Assembly (NCBI RefSeq): GCF_009649635.1
Contig: NZ_WJII01000002.1
Coordinates: 372,001-436,000 of the forward strand
Direction: 5' to 3'
Length of the DNA stretch: 64,000 bases
DNA from: Microbacterium sp. SYP-A9085
GTDB lineage: Bacteria; Actinomycetota; Actinomycetes; Actinomycetales; Microbacteriaceae
Position 1 is the first letter of the stretch, and each line of letters opens with the position of its first letter. Below, piece by piece: positions 28,666 to 37,838 of this stretch. A model generated the notes under the pieces. It made no database searches and was not told where the DNA came from. It worked only from the letters and a program-made list of their open reading frames with translations. The translations under genes and the position numbers were made by a program.

Positions 28666-28671
28666 TACCAT
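28666..28671 (+). promoter_or_regulatory. -10 box TACCAT, leaderless MetE-like gene
   Basis: TACCAT is exactly 6 nt before the ATG at 28678; no Shine-Dalgarno sequence is present. Confidence 0.5.
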
Positions 28672-28677
28672 CGCACG

Positions 28678-29793
28678 ATGACCACCACACCTCCGTTCCG
28701 CGCCGACGTCGTCGGCAGCTTCCTGCGCCCCGCCTCGCTCAAACAGGCCCGCCGCCGCCACGCGGACGGCGAGCTCGACGACGCCGGGCTGCGCGCCGCC
28801 GAGGACGCCGCCATCGCGGACCTGGTGGCGCGGGAGGCGGACGCCGGGCTGGCGCTCGCCACCGACGGCGAGTTCCGCCGGTCGTGGTGGCATTTCGACT
28901 TCTTCGGCTTCCTTGACGGCGTCGACATCGTGGAGCTGGACCACGGCATCCAGTTCCAGGGGGTGCAGACCAAGCCGCGCGGCGTCGAGGTCTCCGGCCC
29001 GATCCGGTTCGATGCCCGGCATCCGTTCCTGCAGCACTTCGCATCGCTGAAGGAGGCGCTGGCGCGGACGACCGGAGCGACCCCGAAGTTCAGCATCCCG
29101 TCGCCGACGGTGCTGGACTTCCGCCTCGAGCCCGGCCATATCGCGGAATCGGCATATGACGGGCGGGATGCCATCGTCGAAGACCTCGTGCAGGCGTACC
29201 GGGACGCGCTGGCCGCGTTCTACGACGCCGGCGCGCGCTATCTGCAGCTGGATGACACCGCATGGGCGTACCTGTGCAGCGACGCCGAGCTCGCAAAGGC
29301 GCGGGAGCGGGGCATCGACACGGACGGGATCGCCGCACGGTACGCCGGCATCCTGAACCGGGTCCTGGCCGGCAAGCCGGACGATCTCGTCGTCACCACG
29401 CACGTGTGTCGCGGCAACTTCCGCTCCACGTGGATCTCCTCGGGCGGGTACGAGCCGGTCGCCGAGCAGCTGCTGGATGTCGTGCAGTACGACGGCTACT
29501 TCCTGGAGTACGACAGCGACCGCGCCGGCGGGTTCGAGCCGTTGCGCTTCCTGCCCCGCGGGGACAAGACGGTGGTCCTCGGTCTTGTCACCACGAAGAC
29601 CGGGCAGCTGGAGAATCCCGACGACATCAAGCGCCGCATCGACGAGGCCACCGCGTACGCGCCGCTGGAGCAGCTCGCGCTCAGCCCGCAGTGCGGCTTC
29701 GCGTCCACCGAGGAGGGCAACACGCTCAGCGACGACGAGCAGTGGGCGAAGATCCGCTCGGTGGCGGAGATCGCCGCCGACGTGTGGGGCTGA
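28678..29793 (+). CDS. MetE C-terminal-like cobalamin-independent methyltransferase (YxjG/YxjH type)
   Basis: Predicted zinc methyltransferase that moves a methyl group to homocysteine or a similar thiol, 371 residues. It matches only the catalytic half of MetE. Visible motifs are DVVGSFLRP at the start, TDGEFRRSWWHFDF, the LQLDDTAW region, TTHVCRGNFRS with the zinc Cys and its partner His, and LALSPQCGFAS with the second zinc Cys. The ATG at 28678 has leaderless -10 spacing. Its position beside genes for aryl O-demethylation could make it a sink for methyl groups, but the methyl donor (methyl-folate or other) cannot be told from sequence. Confidence 0.82.
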   Translation: MTTTPPFRADVVGSFLRPASLKQARRRHADGELDDAGLRAAEDAAIADLVAREADAGLALATDGEFRRSWWHFDFFGFLDGVDIVELDHGIQFQGVQTKPRGVEVSGPIRFDARHPFLQHFASLKEALARTTGATPKFSIPSPTVLDFRLEPGHIAESAYDGRDAIVEDLVQAYRDALAAFYDAGARYLQLDDTAWAYLCSDAELAKARERGIDTDGIAARYAGILNRVLAGKPDDLVVTTHVCRGNFRSTWISSGGYEPVAEQLLDVVQYDGYFLEYDSDRAGGFEPLRFLPRGDKTVVLGLVTTKTGQLENPDDIKRRIDEATAYAPLEQLALSPQCGFASTEEGNTLSDDEQWAKIRSVAEIAADVWG

Positions 29794-29852
29794 CCTGCAG
29801 CCCGACGCAGGACTAGGCTGACGACCGTCTCACGACGTCGTCAGGAGCCCGC

Positions 29853-30650
29853 ATGCCCGGATCCGCTTCGTCCGTCCTGATCACGGGCGGTTCGCGGGGG
29901 ATCGGTGCGCGCCTGGCCGCCCTTCTGGCGGCCGACGGCATGGACATCACCATCACGTACCGGCGCTCCGCGGATGCCGCCGACGCTGTCGTCGCCGGCA
30001 TCCGCGCGGCGGGCGGCACTGCACGTGCGGTGCGCACCGAGCTCGAGTCGCCGGACGACCTGGACGCCCTGTTCGCCGGCGACACGGCGTTCGACGCGGT
30101 CGTGGCCAATGCCGCGGCATCCGCCTTCAAGCCCATCGCGCAGCTGTCGGCGCGGAACCTGGAGCGCTCGTGGGCCACGAACGTCCGGTCGTTCGTACTG
30201 CTCGCGCAGCGGGCGGTGCCGCGGATGCCGGATGGCGGCCGCATCGTCGCCATCACCAGCTACGGCGCCGGGCGCGCGTTCCCCGCGTACGGCGCGATCG
30301 GGGCGGACAAGGCGGCCGTGGAGTCGTGGGTGCGCCATATGGCCGCGGAGTTCGGGCCGCGAGGGATCACGGTCAACGCCGTGAACGGGGGCCTCATCGA
30401 GACCGACTCGCTGCACGGGTTCTATGCGACACCGGGAATGCCGCCGCTCGCGGACGTCACCGCGCGCATCCCGCTGGGGCGCGTGGGCAGCGCGGATGAG
30501 ATGGCGCACACGGTGCGGTTCCTGCTGTCGCCGCAGGCGGGCTACATCACGGGGCAGGCGATCGTCGTCGACGGCGGGCTCACTATCACCGCGCCGCCGT
30601 TCTGGGAGGACGTGCGCCGGGCACAGGCCCGGATGCAGGAGGAGGAATGA
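29853..30650 (+). CDS. Short-chain dehydrogenase/reductase with FabL-type Y-x6-K active site
   Basis: NAD(P)H-dependent oxidoreductase of 265 residues. The Rossmann motif is TGGSRGIGA near residues 11-19. Active-site residues are Ser136, Tyr146 and Lys153, so the spacing is Y-x6-K, as in enoyl-ACP reductase FabL, rather than the usual Y-x3-K. AGGAG lies 5 nt before the ATG, and a candidate -10 (TAGGCT, 29814-29819) lies 33 nt upstream. It overlaps the following ligase gene, so the two are co-translated. It could reduce an enoyl thioester or serve the aromatic pathway; the substrate is not known. Confidence 0.82.
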   Translation: MPGSASSVLITGGSRGIGARLAALLAADGMDITITYRRSADAADAVVAGIRAAGGTARAVRTELESPDDLDALFAGDTAFDAVVANAAASAFKPIAQLSARNLERSWATNVRSFVLLAQRAVPRMPDGGRIVAITSYGAGRAFPAYGAIGADKAAVESWVRHMAAEFGPRGITVNAVNGGLIETDSLHGFYATPGMPPLADVTARIPLGRVGSADEMAHTVRFLLSPQAGYITGQAIVVDGGLTITAPPFWEDVRRAQARMQEEE

Positions 30651-32311
30651 TGACCGGGAACAGCGATTACGACCCCACCGCCCTGCGGCAGGTCTTCGAG
30701 GCGCACTTCACCTGGGCCGCCGCGTTCGAGCGCAACGTGCACCGGTACGCGCGGCGGCGGGCGCTCACAGATCCGCCGAGCGGCCGGTCCTGGACGTATG
30801 CCGAGCTGGGCGCCGTGACGGGCCGGCTCGTGGCGGGGCTGCGTGCGCGGGGTCTGGGCACCGGGGACGTCGTCTGCTACCAGCTGAAGAACACACCGGA
30901 GTTCGCGTTCCTGTACATCGCGGCGCAGGGTCTGCGGGCGGTGAGCTCGCCGATGAACTTCCGCCTCGCGCCGGCCGAAACCGCGCACATCCTCGACCAG
31001 GCCGCGCCCACGCTGTTCGTCTACGACGGGACGGATGCCGCGAGCGCCGCCGCCGCCCTCGACCTGGCCGCACACCGGCCCCGCATCGTCGCCGCGGTGG
31101 GCGGCGAGCTCATCGACGGGGCGATCCGGTTCGAGGAGCTCTTCGCCGCGGAGGCGCCGTCCTTCCATGCGCCCGAGGACGCGAGCACGTGGGACGAGAC
31201 ATCCCGGCTCTACACGAGCGGAACCACGGGCCTGCCCAAGGCGGTGCCGCTGGCGAGCCTGAACGAAGTGCTCACTGCGCACGACGTCACGATGCACTTC
31301 CCGCTGGGCCCGACCGACCGGACCATGAACATGTCGCCGTGGTTCCACCGCGGCGGAAACTACTGCGCGGGCCCGAACACCGCGTTCTTCGTGGGCGCGG
31401 AGGCAGTCACGCTCCCCCAGTTCGACGCAGATGTCGTGCTGGATGCTGTCGAGCGGCACGGGCTGACGTATGTGGTCGGCGCACCGACGAACCTGGAGCG
31501 GCTCGCCGACGCGCAGGAGACGCGGCCTCGGGACCTGTCGAGCCTGCGCGGGATCGTGACGATGGGCGCGCCGCTCGGGCACGACGCGGCGCTGCGGTAC
31601 CAGCGCGTGCTCACGCCGCGGGTGGCGAACGGCTACGGGACCACGGAGGCGTTCTGGAACACCTATCTGCGCCCGGACGACCTGCCGGACGCCGCCGGCG
31701 CCGCCGGACGGGCGTGCCTGGACGACGACGTCGCGGTGGTACGGGTACAGGCCGATCGGATCTCGGAGCCTCATGAGCACGCGCGCAAGGACGGCACCGA
31801 GGTCGGCGAGGTCATCATGCGATCCGTCAAGAGCGGATACGCGTACCTCGGCAACCCGAGCGAGCAGGCGGAGAAGTTCCGCGACGGATGGGTGTACCCG
31901 GGGGACCTCGCCACGTGGGACGAGGACGAGATCGTCACGGTCGTCGGCCGCAAGGACGACATGATCATCTCCGGCGGGGAGAACGTCCATCCCGTCCAGG
32001 TCGAGGAGGTGCTCAGCGGCCACGCCGGCGTGATGGACTCGATCGTCGTCGGCCTGCCGGATCCGCAATGGGGCGAGCTCGTTGTCGCCTACGTGCAACC
32101 GCGTGCGGGAGCGCTGACTGATGCCGATGCCGCCGCCTCCGAGCTGGACGCGTTCCTGCGGGCCAGCGTGCGGCTCGCGGACTTCAAGCGGCCCCGCCGC
32201 TACGCGTTCGTGGACGAGCTGCCGTACACCGCGACCGGCAAGAAACAGCACTTCAAGATGAAGGAGCAGGCGCCCGCCGACGCCGAGGCCGGTCGCTTCG
32301 TCGCCCCGTAG
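30650..32311 (+). CDS. AMP-dependent acyl/aryl-CoA synthetase
   Basis: ANL-family ligase of 553 residues that activates a carboxylic acid as acyl-AMP and then a thioester. Motifs are YTSGTTGLPKA (P-loop, about residue 188), NGYGTTE, YPGDLATWDED, VVGRKDDMIISGGENVHP and a C-terminal TATGKKQHF with the catalytic Lys. GGAGGA precedes the second of two adjacent ATGs by 5 nt, so I use 30650; the first ATG at 30647 is 3 nt earlier. It pairs with the FabL-like SDR and sits next to the ring-cleavage operon, so an aromatic acid is a plausible substrate, but this is inference. Confidence 0.88.
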   Translation: MTGNSDYDPTALRQVFEAHFTWAAAFERNVHRYARRRALTDPPSGRSWTYAELGAVTGRLVAGLRARGLGTGDVVCYQLKNTPEFAFLYIAAQGLRAVSSPMNFRLAPAETAHILDQAAPTLFVYDGTDAASAAAALDLAAHRPRIVAAVGGELIDGAIRFEELFAAEAPSFHAPEDASTWDETSRLYTSGTTGLPKAVPLASLNEVLTAHDVTMHFPLGPTDRTMNMSPWFHRGGNYCAGPNTAFFVGAEAVTLPQFDADVVLDAVERHGLTYVVGAPTNLERLADAQETRPRDLSSLRGIVTMGAPLGHDAALRYQRVLTPRVANGYGTTEAFWNTYLRPDDLPDAAGAAGRACLDDDVAVVRVQADRISEPHEHARKDGTEVGEVIMRSVKSGYAYLGNPSEQAEKFRDGWVYPGDLATWDEDEIVTVVGRKDDMIISGGENVHPVQVEEVLSGHAGVMDSIVVGLPDPQWGELVVAYVQPRAGALTDADAAASELDAFLRASVRLADFKRPRRYAFVDELPYTATGKKQHFKMKEQAPADAEAGRFVAP

Positions 32312-32343
32312 CGCGGGGCCCGCGGCCCCGGGGGCACACCACG

Positions 32344-32406
32344 GCTTCAGTCGTCACGAAATGCGACCTGGCGGCAGCAGAACGCGCACTTTGCGACGAC
32401 TGAAGC
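32344..32406. repeat. Hairpin G in the 32.3-32.5 kb convergent gap
   Basis: Perfect 12-bp arms GCTTCAGTCGTC (32344-32355) and GACGACTGAAGC (32395-32406), extendable to 22 positions with three mismatches. It lies beside palindrome C, between the ligase and dioxygenase genes, which are convergent. Confidence 0.8.
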
Positions 32407-32410
32407 GGAC

Positions 32411-32496
32411 AAGGATGCCGGTCGGCCGAGCTGGCTCGGGCCCTGGCGGGCGCCGGCCGTAGGCCGGCGCGGGAGGCTCGACCGACCGGCATCCTT
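32411..32496. repeat. Family I nested palindrome, copy C (inverted orientation)
   Basis: Outer arms 32411-32431 and 32476-32496 pair at 20 of 21 positions; the inner hairpin is GCGCCGGCC-GTA-GGCCGGCGC (32450-32470). On the minus strand it aligns with copies A and B. Compared with them an A-T pair in the inner stem is replaced by a C-G pair, so pairing is kept. Confidence 0.88.
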
Positions 32497-32507
32497 CGCA
32501 GAGAGGA

Positions 32508-33500
32508 TCAGTGGCCGGCGAGGGCCTGCCGGTCGATCTCCTCCTGGTTCTCGACGTACGGGGTGCCGTGGGTGTGGAACGTCGCGACGGTCTTCATGCC
32601 CCACGCCTGGCCCTTGGCGCGCTCGGCGGCGCTCCATTCGACGACGGGCCAGTCCGGGTCCAGGAGCAGCCGCGCCTGGGCGTTCGCGAACTCGATGCGG
32701 TTGCCGCCGGGCTCCCACACGTACAGGAAGAACGTCTGGTTGATCGCGTGCTTGTACGGGCCGTACTCGATATAGACGCCGTTCTCCAGGCAGATGTCGG
32801 CGGCCTTGAGGATGTCCTCGCGCGAGTCCGGGGCGAACGCGAAGTGGTGGAAGCGGCCGCGCGTCTTCGTCCAGTCCTCGGAGTACACGACGTCGTACGA
32901 CTTCTGGTGGAACCGGAACCACCACGCCGCCATGTGGCCGTCGTCCATGCGCACGCGCTCGGACTCGCGGGCGAACATCACGTCGCGCCAGAACTCGCCG
33001 GCCGCGTCGACATCGGCGGCGAGATAGTTGATGTGGTCGAGGCGCCGGGCGTTGATGCCGCGGCCGGGATACGCGGACGCCTGGTTCTTCAGCGCGGGGC
33101 GGTCCTCGTCGTCGGGCACGTAGTGCTCGGTGTCGTAGTAGAGGGCCATCAGGTGCCCGTCCGGGTCCTCGAACTCGTACGAGCGGCCGACGCCGACCTC
33201 CGGGTCGCGCCAGCCGTGGCCCAGGCCCGCCTTCTCGATGGCGGCGACCCGGCGGTTCAGCGCGTCCGGGCTGGTGGCGCGGAAAAGGGTGCGTCCGACG
33301 CCGTTCGTGTCGGATGCCGTGAGCTTCAGCGAGTACTGCTGGTACTCGTCCCACGTGCGCAGGTAGGCCGAGTCGCCCACTCGCGCGACCTCGCGCATCG
33401 CGCAGATGTCGCGGAAGAAGTGCAGACTCTCCTCGAATTTGGGGGTGTACAGCTCGACTGCGCCCAGGTGGGCGAGGTCGAAGCTCTCGGCGTGTGCCAT
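32508..33500 (-). CDS. VOC-type extradiol ring-cleavage dioxygenase
   Basis: Predicted Fe(II) or Mn(II) dioxygenase that opens an aromatic diol, 330 residues, two VOC domains, similar in layout to homoprotocatechuate/catechol 2,3-dioxygenases. Metal ligands in the C-terminal domain are His156 (LDHINYL), His219 (RFHHFAF) and Glu270 (GNRIEF). The second-sphere His that aids catalysis in relatives appears to be Tyr202 (KSYDVV) by my alignment. AGGAGG precedes ATG 33500 by 6 nt. It is last in a galB-aldolase-galD-dioxygenase operon, so gallate, protocatechuate or 3-O-methylgallate is the likely ring; LigAB-type enzymes normally do this step. Confidence 0.85.
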   Translation of the reverse strand: MAHAESFDLAHLGAVELYTPKFEESLHFFRDICAMREVARVGDSAYLRTWDEYQQYSLKLTASDTNGVGRTLFRATSPDALNRRVAAIEKAGLGHGWRDPEVGVGRSYEFEDPDGHLMALYYDTEHYVPDDEDRPALKNQASAYPGRGINARRLDHINYLAADVDAAGEFWRDVMFARESERVRMDDGHMAAWWFRFHQKSYDVVYSEDWTKTRGRFHHFAFAPDSREDILKAADICLENGVYIEYGPYKHAINQTFFLYVWEPGGNRIEFANAQARLLLDPDWPVVEWSAAERAKGQAWGMKTVATFHTHGTPYVENQEEIDRQALAGH

Positions 33501-33529
33501 AGGGTCCTCCTGTTGCGGTTGTACGGATG

Positions 33530-34624
33530 TCAGGTGCGGGGGCGGGGGAAGACCCGCCCGTCGAAGAGCTTGCGGGCGGTGCGCAGCGACGTCGACGTCG
33601 CTCGCCACACGCCGTCGGATCCCTGTTCGACGGCCACGCGGGCGGTGAACACGCCCTGGGGGTGCTCCAGGGGCGTCTGGTCCGGGTCGTCGATCCGTGC
33701 CATCGCGGAGCCGACGGCCCCGGGGATGCGGATGCCGGCGGCGACGGATGCCGCCATCAGCACGCCGATCGAGGTGTGCACGCGGGCGGGGATGAACGCC
33801 CGGGTGCCGATAGCGCCGCCGTGCCGGGGCGGCGTGAGCAGGAACATCTTCGGCACTGTCTGCGCGGACACGTCGCCGAGGCCGAACAGCTCCCCCGCCG
33901 CCAGCCGCACCTGCTCGACCTGCACGTGGAGCCCGGCGCGCTCCTCGAGCTCGGCGGGGGTCTCGGTGCCGTCCACGCCGAACTCCGCGGCATCCATCAG
34001 CACCACCGGCATCCCGTCGTCGACGAGCGTCACCCGGTGGCCGGCCACCTCGTCGACGACGTTGCCGGTGGGCAGCAGCGGCTTCGCCGGCGCGAGCTGC
34101 AGGTCGATCGGGCACGCGGTGCCGGGCACCCCGTCGATCGAGGCCGCGCCGTCGTAGTCGGGGCGCCCGTCCCGGACGGCGAAGGATGCCGTGGCCACGT
34201 CGCCGGTGTTCACAAGGCGGATCCGCACGGTGGCCGTCGGCTCCGCGGCCTCGATGAGCCCGCGCTCCAGCGCGAAGGGGCCCACGCCTGCGAGCAGGTT
34301 GCCGCAGGTCTGCCGGTCGCTGACGACGGGTTCGTCGACGGCCACCTGCAGGAACAGGTAGTCGATGTCGACGTCGGGCTCTTGCGAGCGCGACACAATG
34401 GCGACCTTGCTCGTCAGCGGATGGGCGCCGCCGATCCCGTCGATCTGGGCCGGGTCGGGGCTGCCCATGATCCGCAGCACGAGGTCATCGCGCACGGCCG
34501 GGTCGGCCGGCACGTCGTCGGCGAGGAAGTACGCGCCCTTCGAGGTGCCGCCGCGCAGGAGCATGCAGCGGATGCCGTCCCGCACCGGGTCGGCGGCCGC
34601 GCTGCCGTGCGGGTCAGCGGCCAT
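33530..34624 (-). CDS. PrpF-fold isomerase, 4-oxalomesaconate tautomerase (GalD-like)
   Basis: Predicted to interconvert keto and enol forms of 4-oxalomesaconate in gallate or protocatechuate 4,5-cleavage. The 364-residue protein has the PrpF/DapF-like double fold, with MLLRGGTSKGAYF (about 21-33) and the catalytic-cysteine motif TCGNLLAGVGPFALE (Cys107), plus GTACPIDLQ with a second candidate Cys. In P. putida GalD and in LigU the same fold does this job. It overlaps the upstream aldolase gene by 11 nt. Methylaconitate isomerase is the alternative by fold, but no propionate genes are near. Confidence 0.82.
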   Translation of the reverse strand: MAADPHGSAAADPVRDGIRCMLLRGGTSKGAYFLADDVPADPAVRDDLVLRIMGSPDPAQIDGIGGAHPLTSKVAIVSRSQEPDVDIDYLFLQVAVDEPVVSDRQTCGNLLAGVGPFALERGLIEAAEPTATVRIRLVNTGDVATASFAVRDGRPDYDGAASIDGVPGTACPIDLQLAPAKPLLPTGNVVDEVAGHRVTLVDDGMPVVLMDAAEFGVDGTETPAELEERAGLHVQVEQVRLAAGELFGLGDVSAQTVPKMFLLTPPRHGGAIGTRAFIPARVHTSIGVLMAASVAAGIRIPGAVGSAMARIDDPDQTPLEHPQGVFTARVAVEQGSDGVWRATSTSLRTARKLFDGRVFPRPRT

Positions 34625-35312
34625 CGTATTCCTGCTGGGTCATATACACGACGCCCAACTCGGACAGGCTCTGCCGCAGGCCCTTGCGGTCCAGGCTCAG
34701 CGCCCCGCCCTGGTACGCGGCACGGTCGGCGGCCTCCTTCTCCACGCGTGCGTCGGACGCGGCCAGCGCGGCGGCGGCATTCTCCCGCGGCACGCACAGG
34801 ACGCCGTCGTCGTCGGCCACGATCACATCGCCGGGCCGGACCACCACACCGCCGAGCACGACCGGCACGTTCACCGAGCCGCCCGTCGACTTCACGGTGC
34901 CCTGCGCGTTGACGGCTGCCGACCACACCGGGAATCCGAGCTCGCGCAGCTCCGCGACATCCCGCACCCCGGTGGTGGTGATCAGGCCCCGCACGCCGCG
35001 GGCGTGCAGGGCGGTGCCGAACAGCTCGCCGAACGCGCCGTCCACCGACGGCGAGACGGTCGTGACGACGAGGATGTCGCCCTCGCGGCACTGCTCGACG
35101 GCGGCGTGGATCATGAGGTTGTCGGCGGGCCAGCTGAGCACCGTGACGGCGCTGCCGGCGATCCGGGCGCCGTCCTGGATCGGCCGCAGCGACGCGCCGA
35201 CCAGGCCCGTGCGCCCCATCGCCTCGTGCACCGTGGCGACCCCGTGCGCGCCGAGGGCATCCACGACCGCGGCATCCGGGCGGGCGATGTCGGTGACGAT
35301 GACGCCGCTCAC
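34614..35312 (-). CDS. RraA-fold 4-carboxy-4-hydroxy-2-oxoadipate aldolase (LigK/GalC-like)
   Basis: Predicted to split 4-carboxy-4-hydroxy-2-oxoadipate into pyruvate and oxaloacetate, the last step of the gallate route. The 232 residues show the RraA fold with GDILVVTTVSPSVDGAFGEL and RGLITTTGVRDVAEL, which carry the aldolase Glu and Arg-Asp residues. The C-terminal KGLRQSLSELG tail is typical of the enzyme class rather than of the RNase E regulator. The GTG at 35312 overlaps the stop codon of the hydratase gene as GTGA, with GGGGGTG just upstream. Confidence 0.85.
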   Translation of the reverse strand: MSGVIVTDIARPDAAVVDALGAHGVATVHEAMGRTGLVGASLRPIQDGARIAGSAVTVLSWPADNLMIHAAVEQCREGDILVVTTVSPSVDGAFGELFGTALHARGVRGLITTTGVRDVAELRELGFPVWSAAVNAQGTVKSTGGSVNVPVVLGGVVVRPGDVIVADDDGVLCVPRENAAAALAASDARVEKEAADRAAYQGGALSLDRKGLRQSLSELGVVYMTQQEYDGR

Positions 35313-36064
35313 TGCAGCACCCCCGTCACCTCCGGGTAGTACCGCATGTAGGCCTCGCCCATCGTCTCGTGCGGCAGCCCCAGGTTTGGCCCCGCGTTGC
35401 GCTTGACCTGCACGCCGCGGCGCACGGCCAGGTCGGTGTAGTACGACCACATGTGCTTCTGCGCCGGCATGCACTCCATCGCGGCGCGCTTGGCGGCAAA
35501 CGCGTCGGTGATGTCCAGGAGCACGTTGGGCTTGAAGTCGCACTGCTCACTCTGGTGCGGCTCGAAGAAGAACACCGGCGGAGCGCCGATGATGTCCGCC
35601 TTCGTCGGGAACGAGCCGTCGGAGTTCGCGACGCCGATCGCCTGCGCGAGCACCCGCGCCTGCAGCGCCATCCGGGCCGCGGCGGGGTGGTCGCCGTTGT
35701 ATGGGTCGACGAGGGGGTGGGTCAGCACCACGGTCGGCTTCACCCGGCGGTACACGTCGACCAGGCGCGATACGGCCTCGTCGCTCTCGCGCAGCGGATA
35801 GTCGCCCAGGTCGAGGAACTCGATCTCGGCACCCAGGGCGGATGCCGCGGCCTCGGCCTCGGCCCGGCGGATGGCCTTGATCTCGTCGAGCGACTTCCCG
35901 GCCAGCCACTGGCTCGCCGATTCGCCGCGCTCGCCGTAGCTGAGGCAGGCCACGACAGCCCGCTCGCCGCGCTGGACGGCCGCCGCGATAGCCCCGCCGG
36001 CACGCCACACGAAGTCGCCCGCGTGGGCGCTCACGACCAGGAGTGAAGGGGTGCTGTCGGCCAT
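35309..36064 (-). CDS. galB: PIG-L family hydrolase, 4-oxalomesaconate hydratase (GalB-like)
   Basis: Predicted zinc enzyme adding water to 4-oxalomesaconate to give 4-carboxy-4-hydroxy-2-oxoadipate; P. putida GalB has this fold and role. The 251-residue protein has SAHAGDFVWRAGG (His14, Asp17) in place of the AHPDDE of deacetylases, then LDLGDYPL and THPLVDPYNGDHPAA for the other zinc ligands. GAGGAG lies 5 nt before ATG 36064. It is first in an operon with the aldolase, tautomerase and dioxygenase genes. The alternative, a sugar or mycothiol-related deacetylase, fits the neighbours poorly. Confidence 0.85.
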   Translation of the reverse strand: MADSTPSLLVVSAHAGDFVWRAGGAIAAAVQRGERAVVACLSYGERGESASQWLAGKSLDEIKAIRRAEAEAAASALGAEIEFLDLGDYPLRESDEAVSRLVDVYRRVKPTVVLTHPLVDPYNGDHPAAARMALQARVLAQAIGVANSDGSFPTKADIIGAPPVFFFEPHQSEQCDFKPNVLLDITDAFAAKRAAMECMPAQKHMWSYYTDLAVRRGVQVKRNAGPNLGLPHETMGEAYMRYYPEVTGVLQ

Positions 36065-36120
36065 GGGGCTCCTCATCTTCTCGCGCCGCCGCGGGTGACG
36101 GCAGACTGCCCCCAGACAAG

Positions 36121-36202
36121 CACACCCGGGCATATTGGTCAAGATTTTGTCTACAATATTGGTTCCGGAGAATCACTATGCCAAATACCTATGGACATAG
36201 TG
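36121..36202. promoter_or_regulatory. AT-rich control region between galB and ligM
   Basis: A conspicuously AT-rich stretch in a high-GC sequence. ATATTGG occurs at 36132-36138 and again at 36156-36162 in direct orientation, and CACTATG (36174-36180) faces CATAGTG (36196-36202). It must hold the divergent promoters of the ring-cleavage operon and the O-demethylase gene. Confidence 0.5.
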
Positions 36203-36222
36203 GCTCGGGAGCCATAGCATGA

Positions 36223-37692
<1,470 letters not shown>

Positions 37693-37701
37693 GGCAGCTC
37701 A

Positions 37702-37736
37702 CGGACGCCGCTCGGGGACTCCCCGGGCGGCGTCCG
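37702..37736 (+). terminator. Terminator after ligM
   Basis: CGGACGCCGC (37702-37711) pairs with GCGGCGTCCG (37727-37736), with an inner CGGGG/CCCCG stem. It follows the TAA stop at 37692 by 9 nt. Confidence 0.75.
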
Positions 37737-37750
37737 CGTGTGCGCGGCGT

Positions 37751-37815
37751 CGGAGATCGTGGGGCGGCGCGCCGCCGCGGCCGCCGCCGGATCGGCGTGG
37801 CGCGCACGATCTCCG
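37751..37815. repeat. Long-loop palindrome between ligM and the LysR gene
   Basis: Perfect 11-bp arms CGGAGATCGTG (37751-37761) and CACGATCTCCG (37805-37815) around a very GC-rich middle. It lies between convergent genes and may terminate the LysR transcript. Confidence 0.7.
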
Positions 37816-37838
37816 GCACGCGGCACGGCGCCAGCCCG

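Noticed and set aside
34614..35312. RNase E activity regulator RraA or MenG methyltransferase
   Set aside because: Same fold, but aldolase residues and context (between GalB- and GalD-like genes) favour the LigK/GalC-type aldolase.
35309..36064. Mycothiol-type or GlcNAc deacetylase for the PIG-L protein
   Set aside because: The AHPDDE motif is changed to AHAGDF, and the neighbours encode the other steps of oxalomesaconate metabolism.
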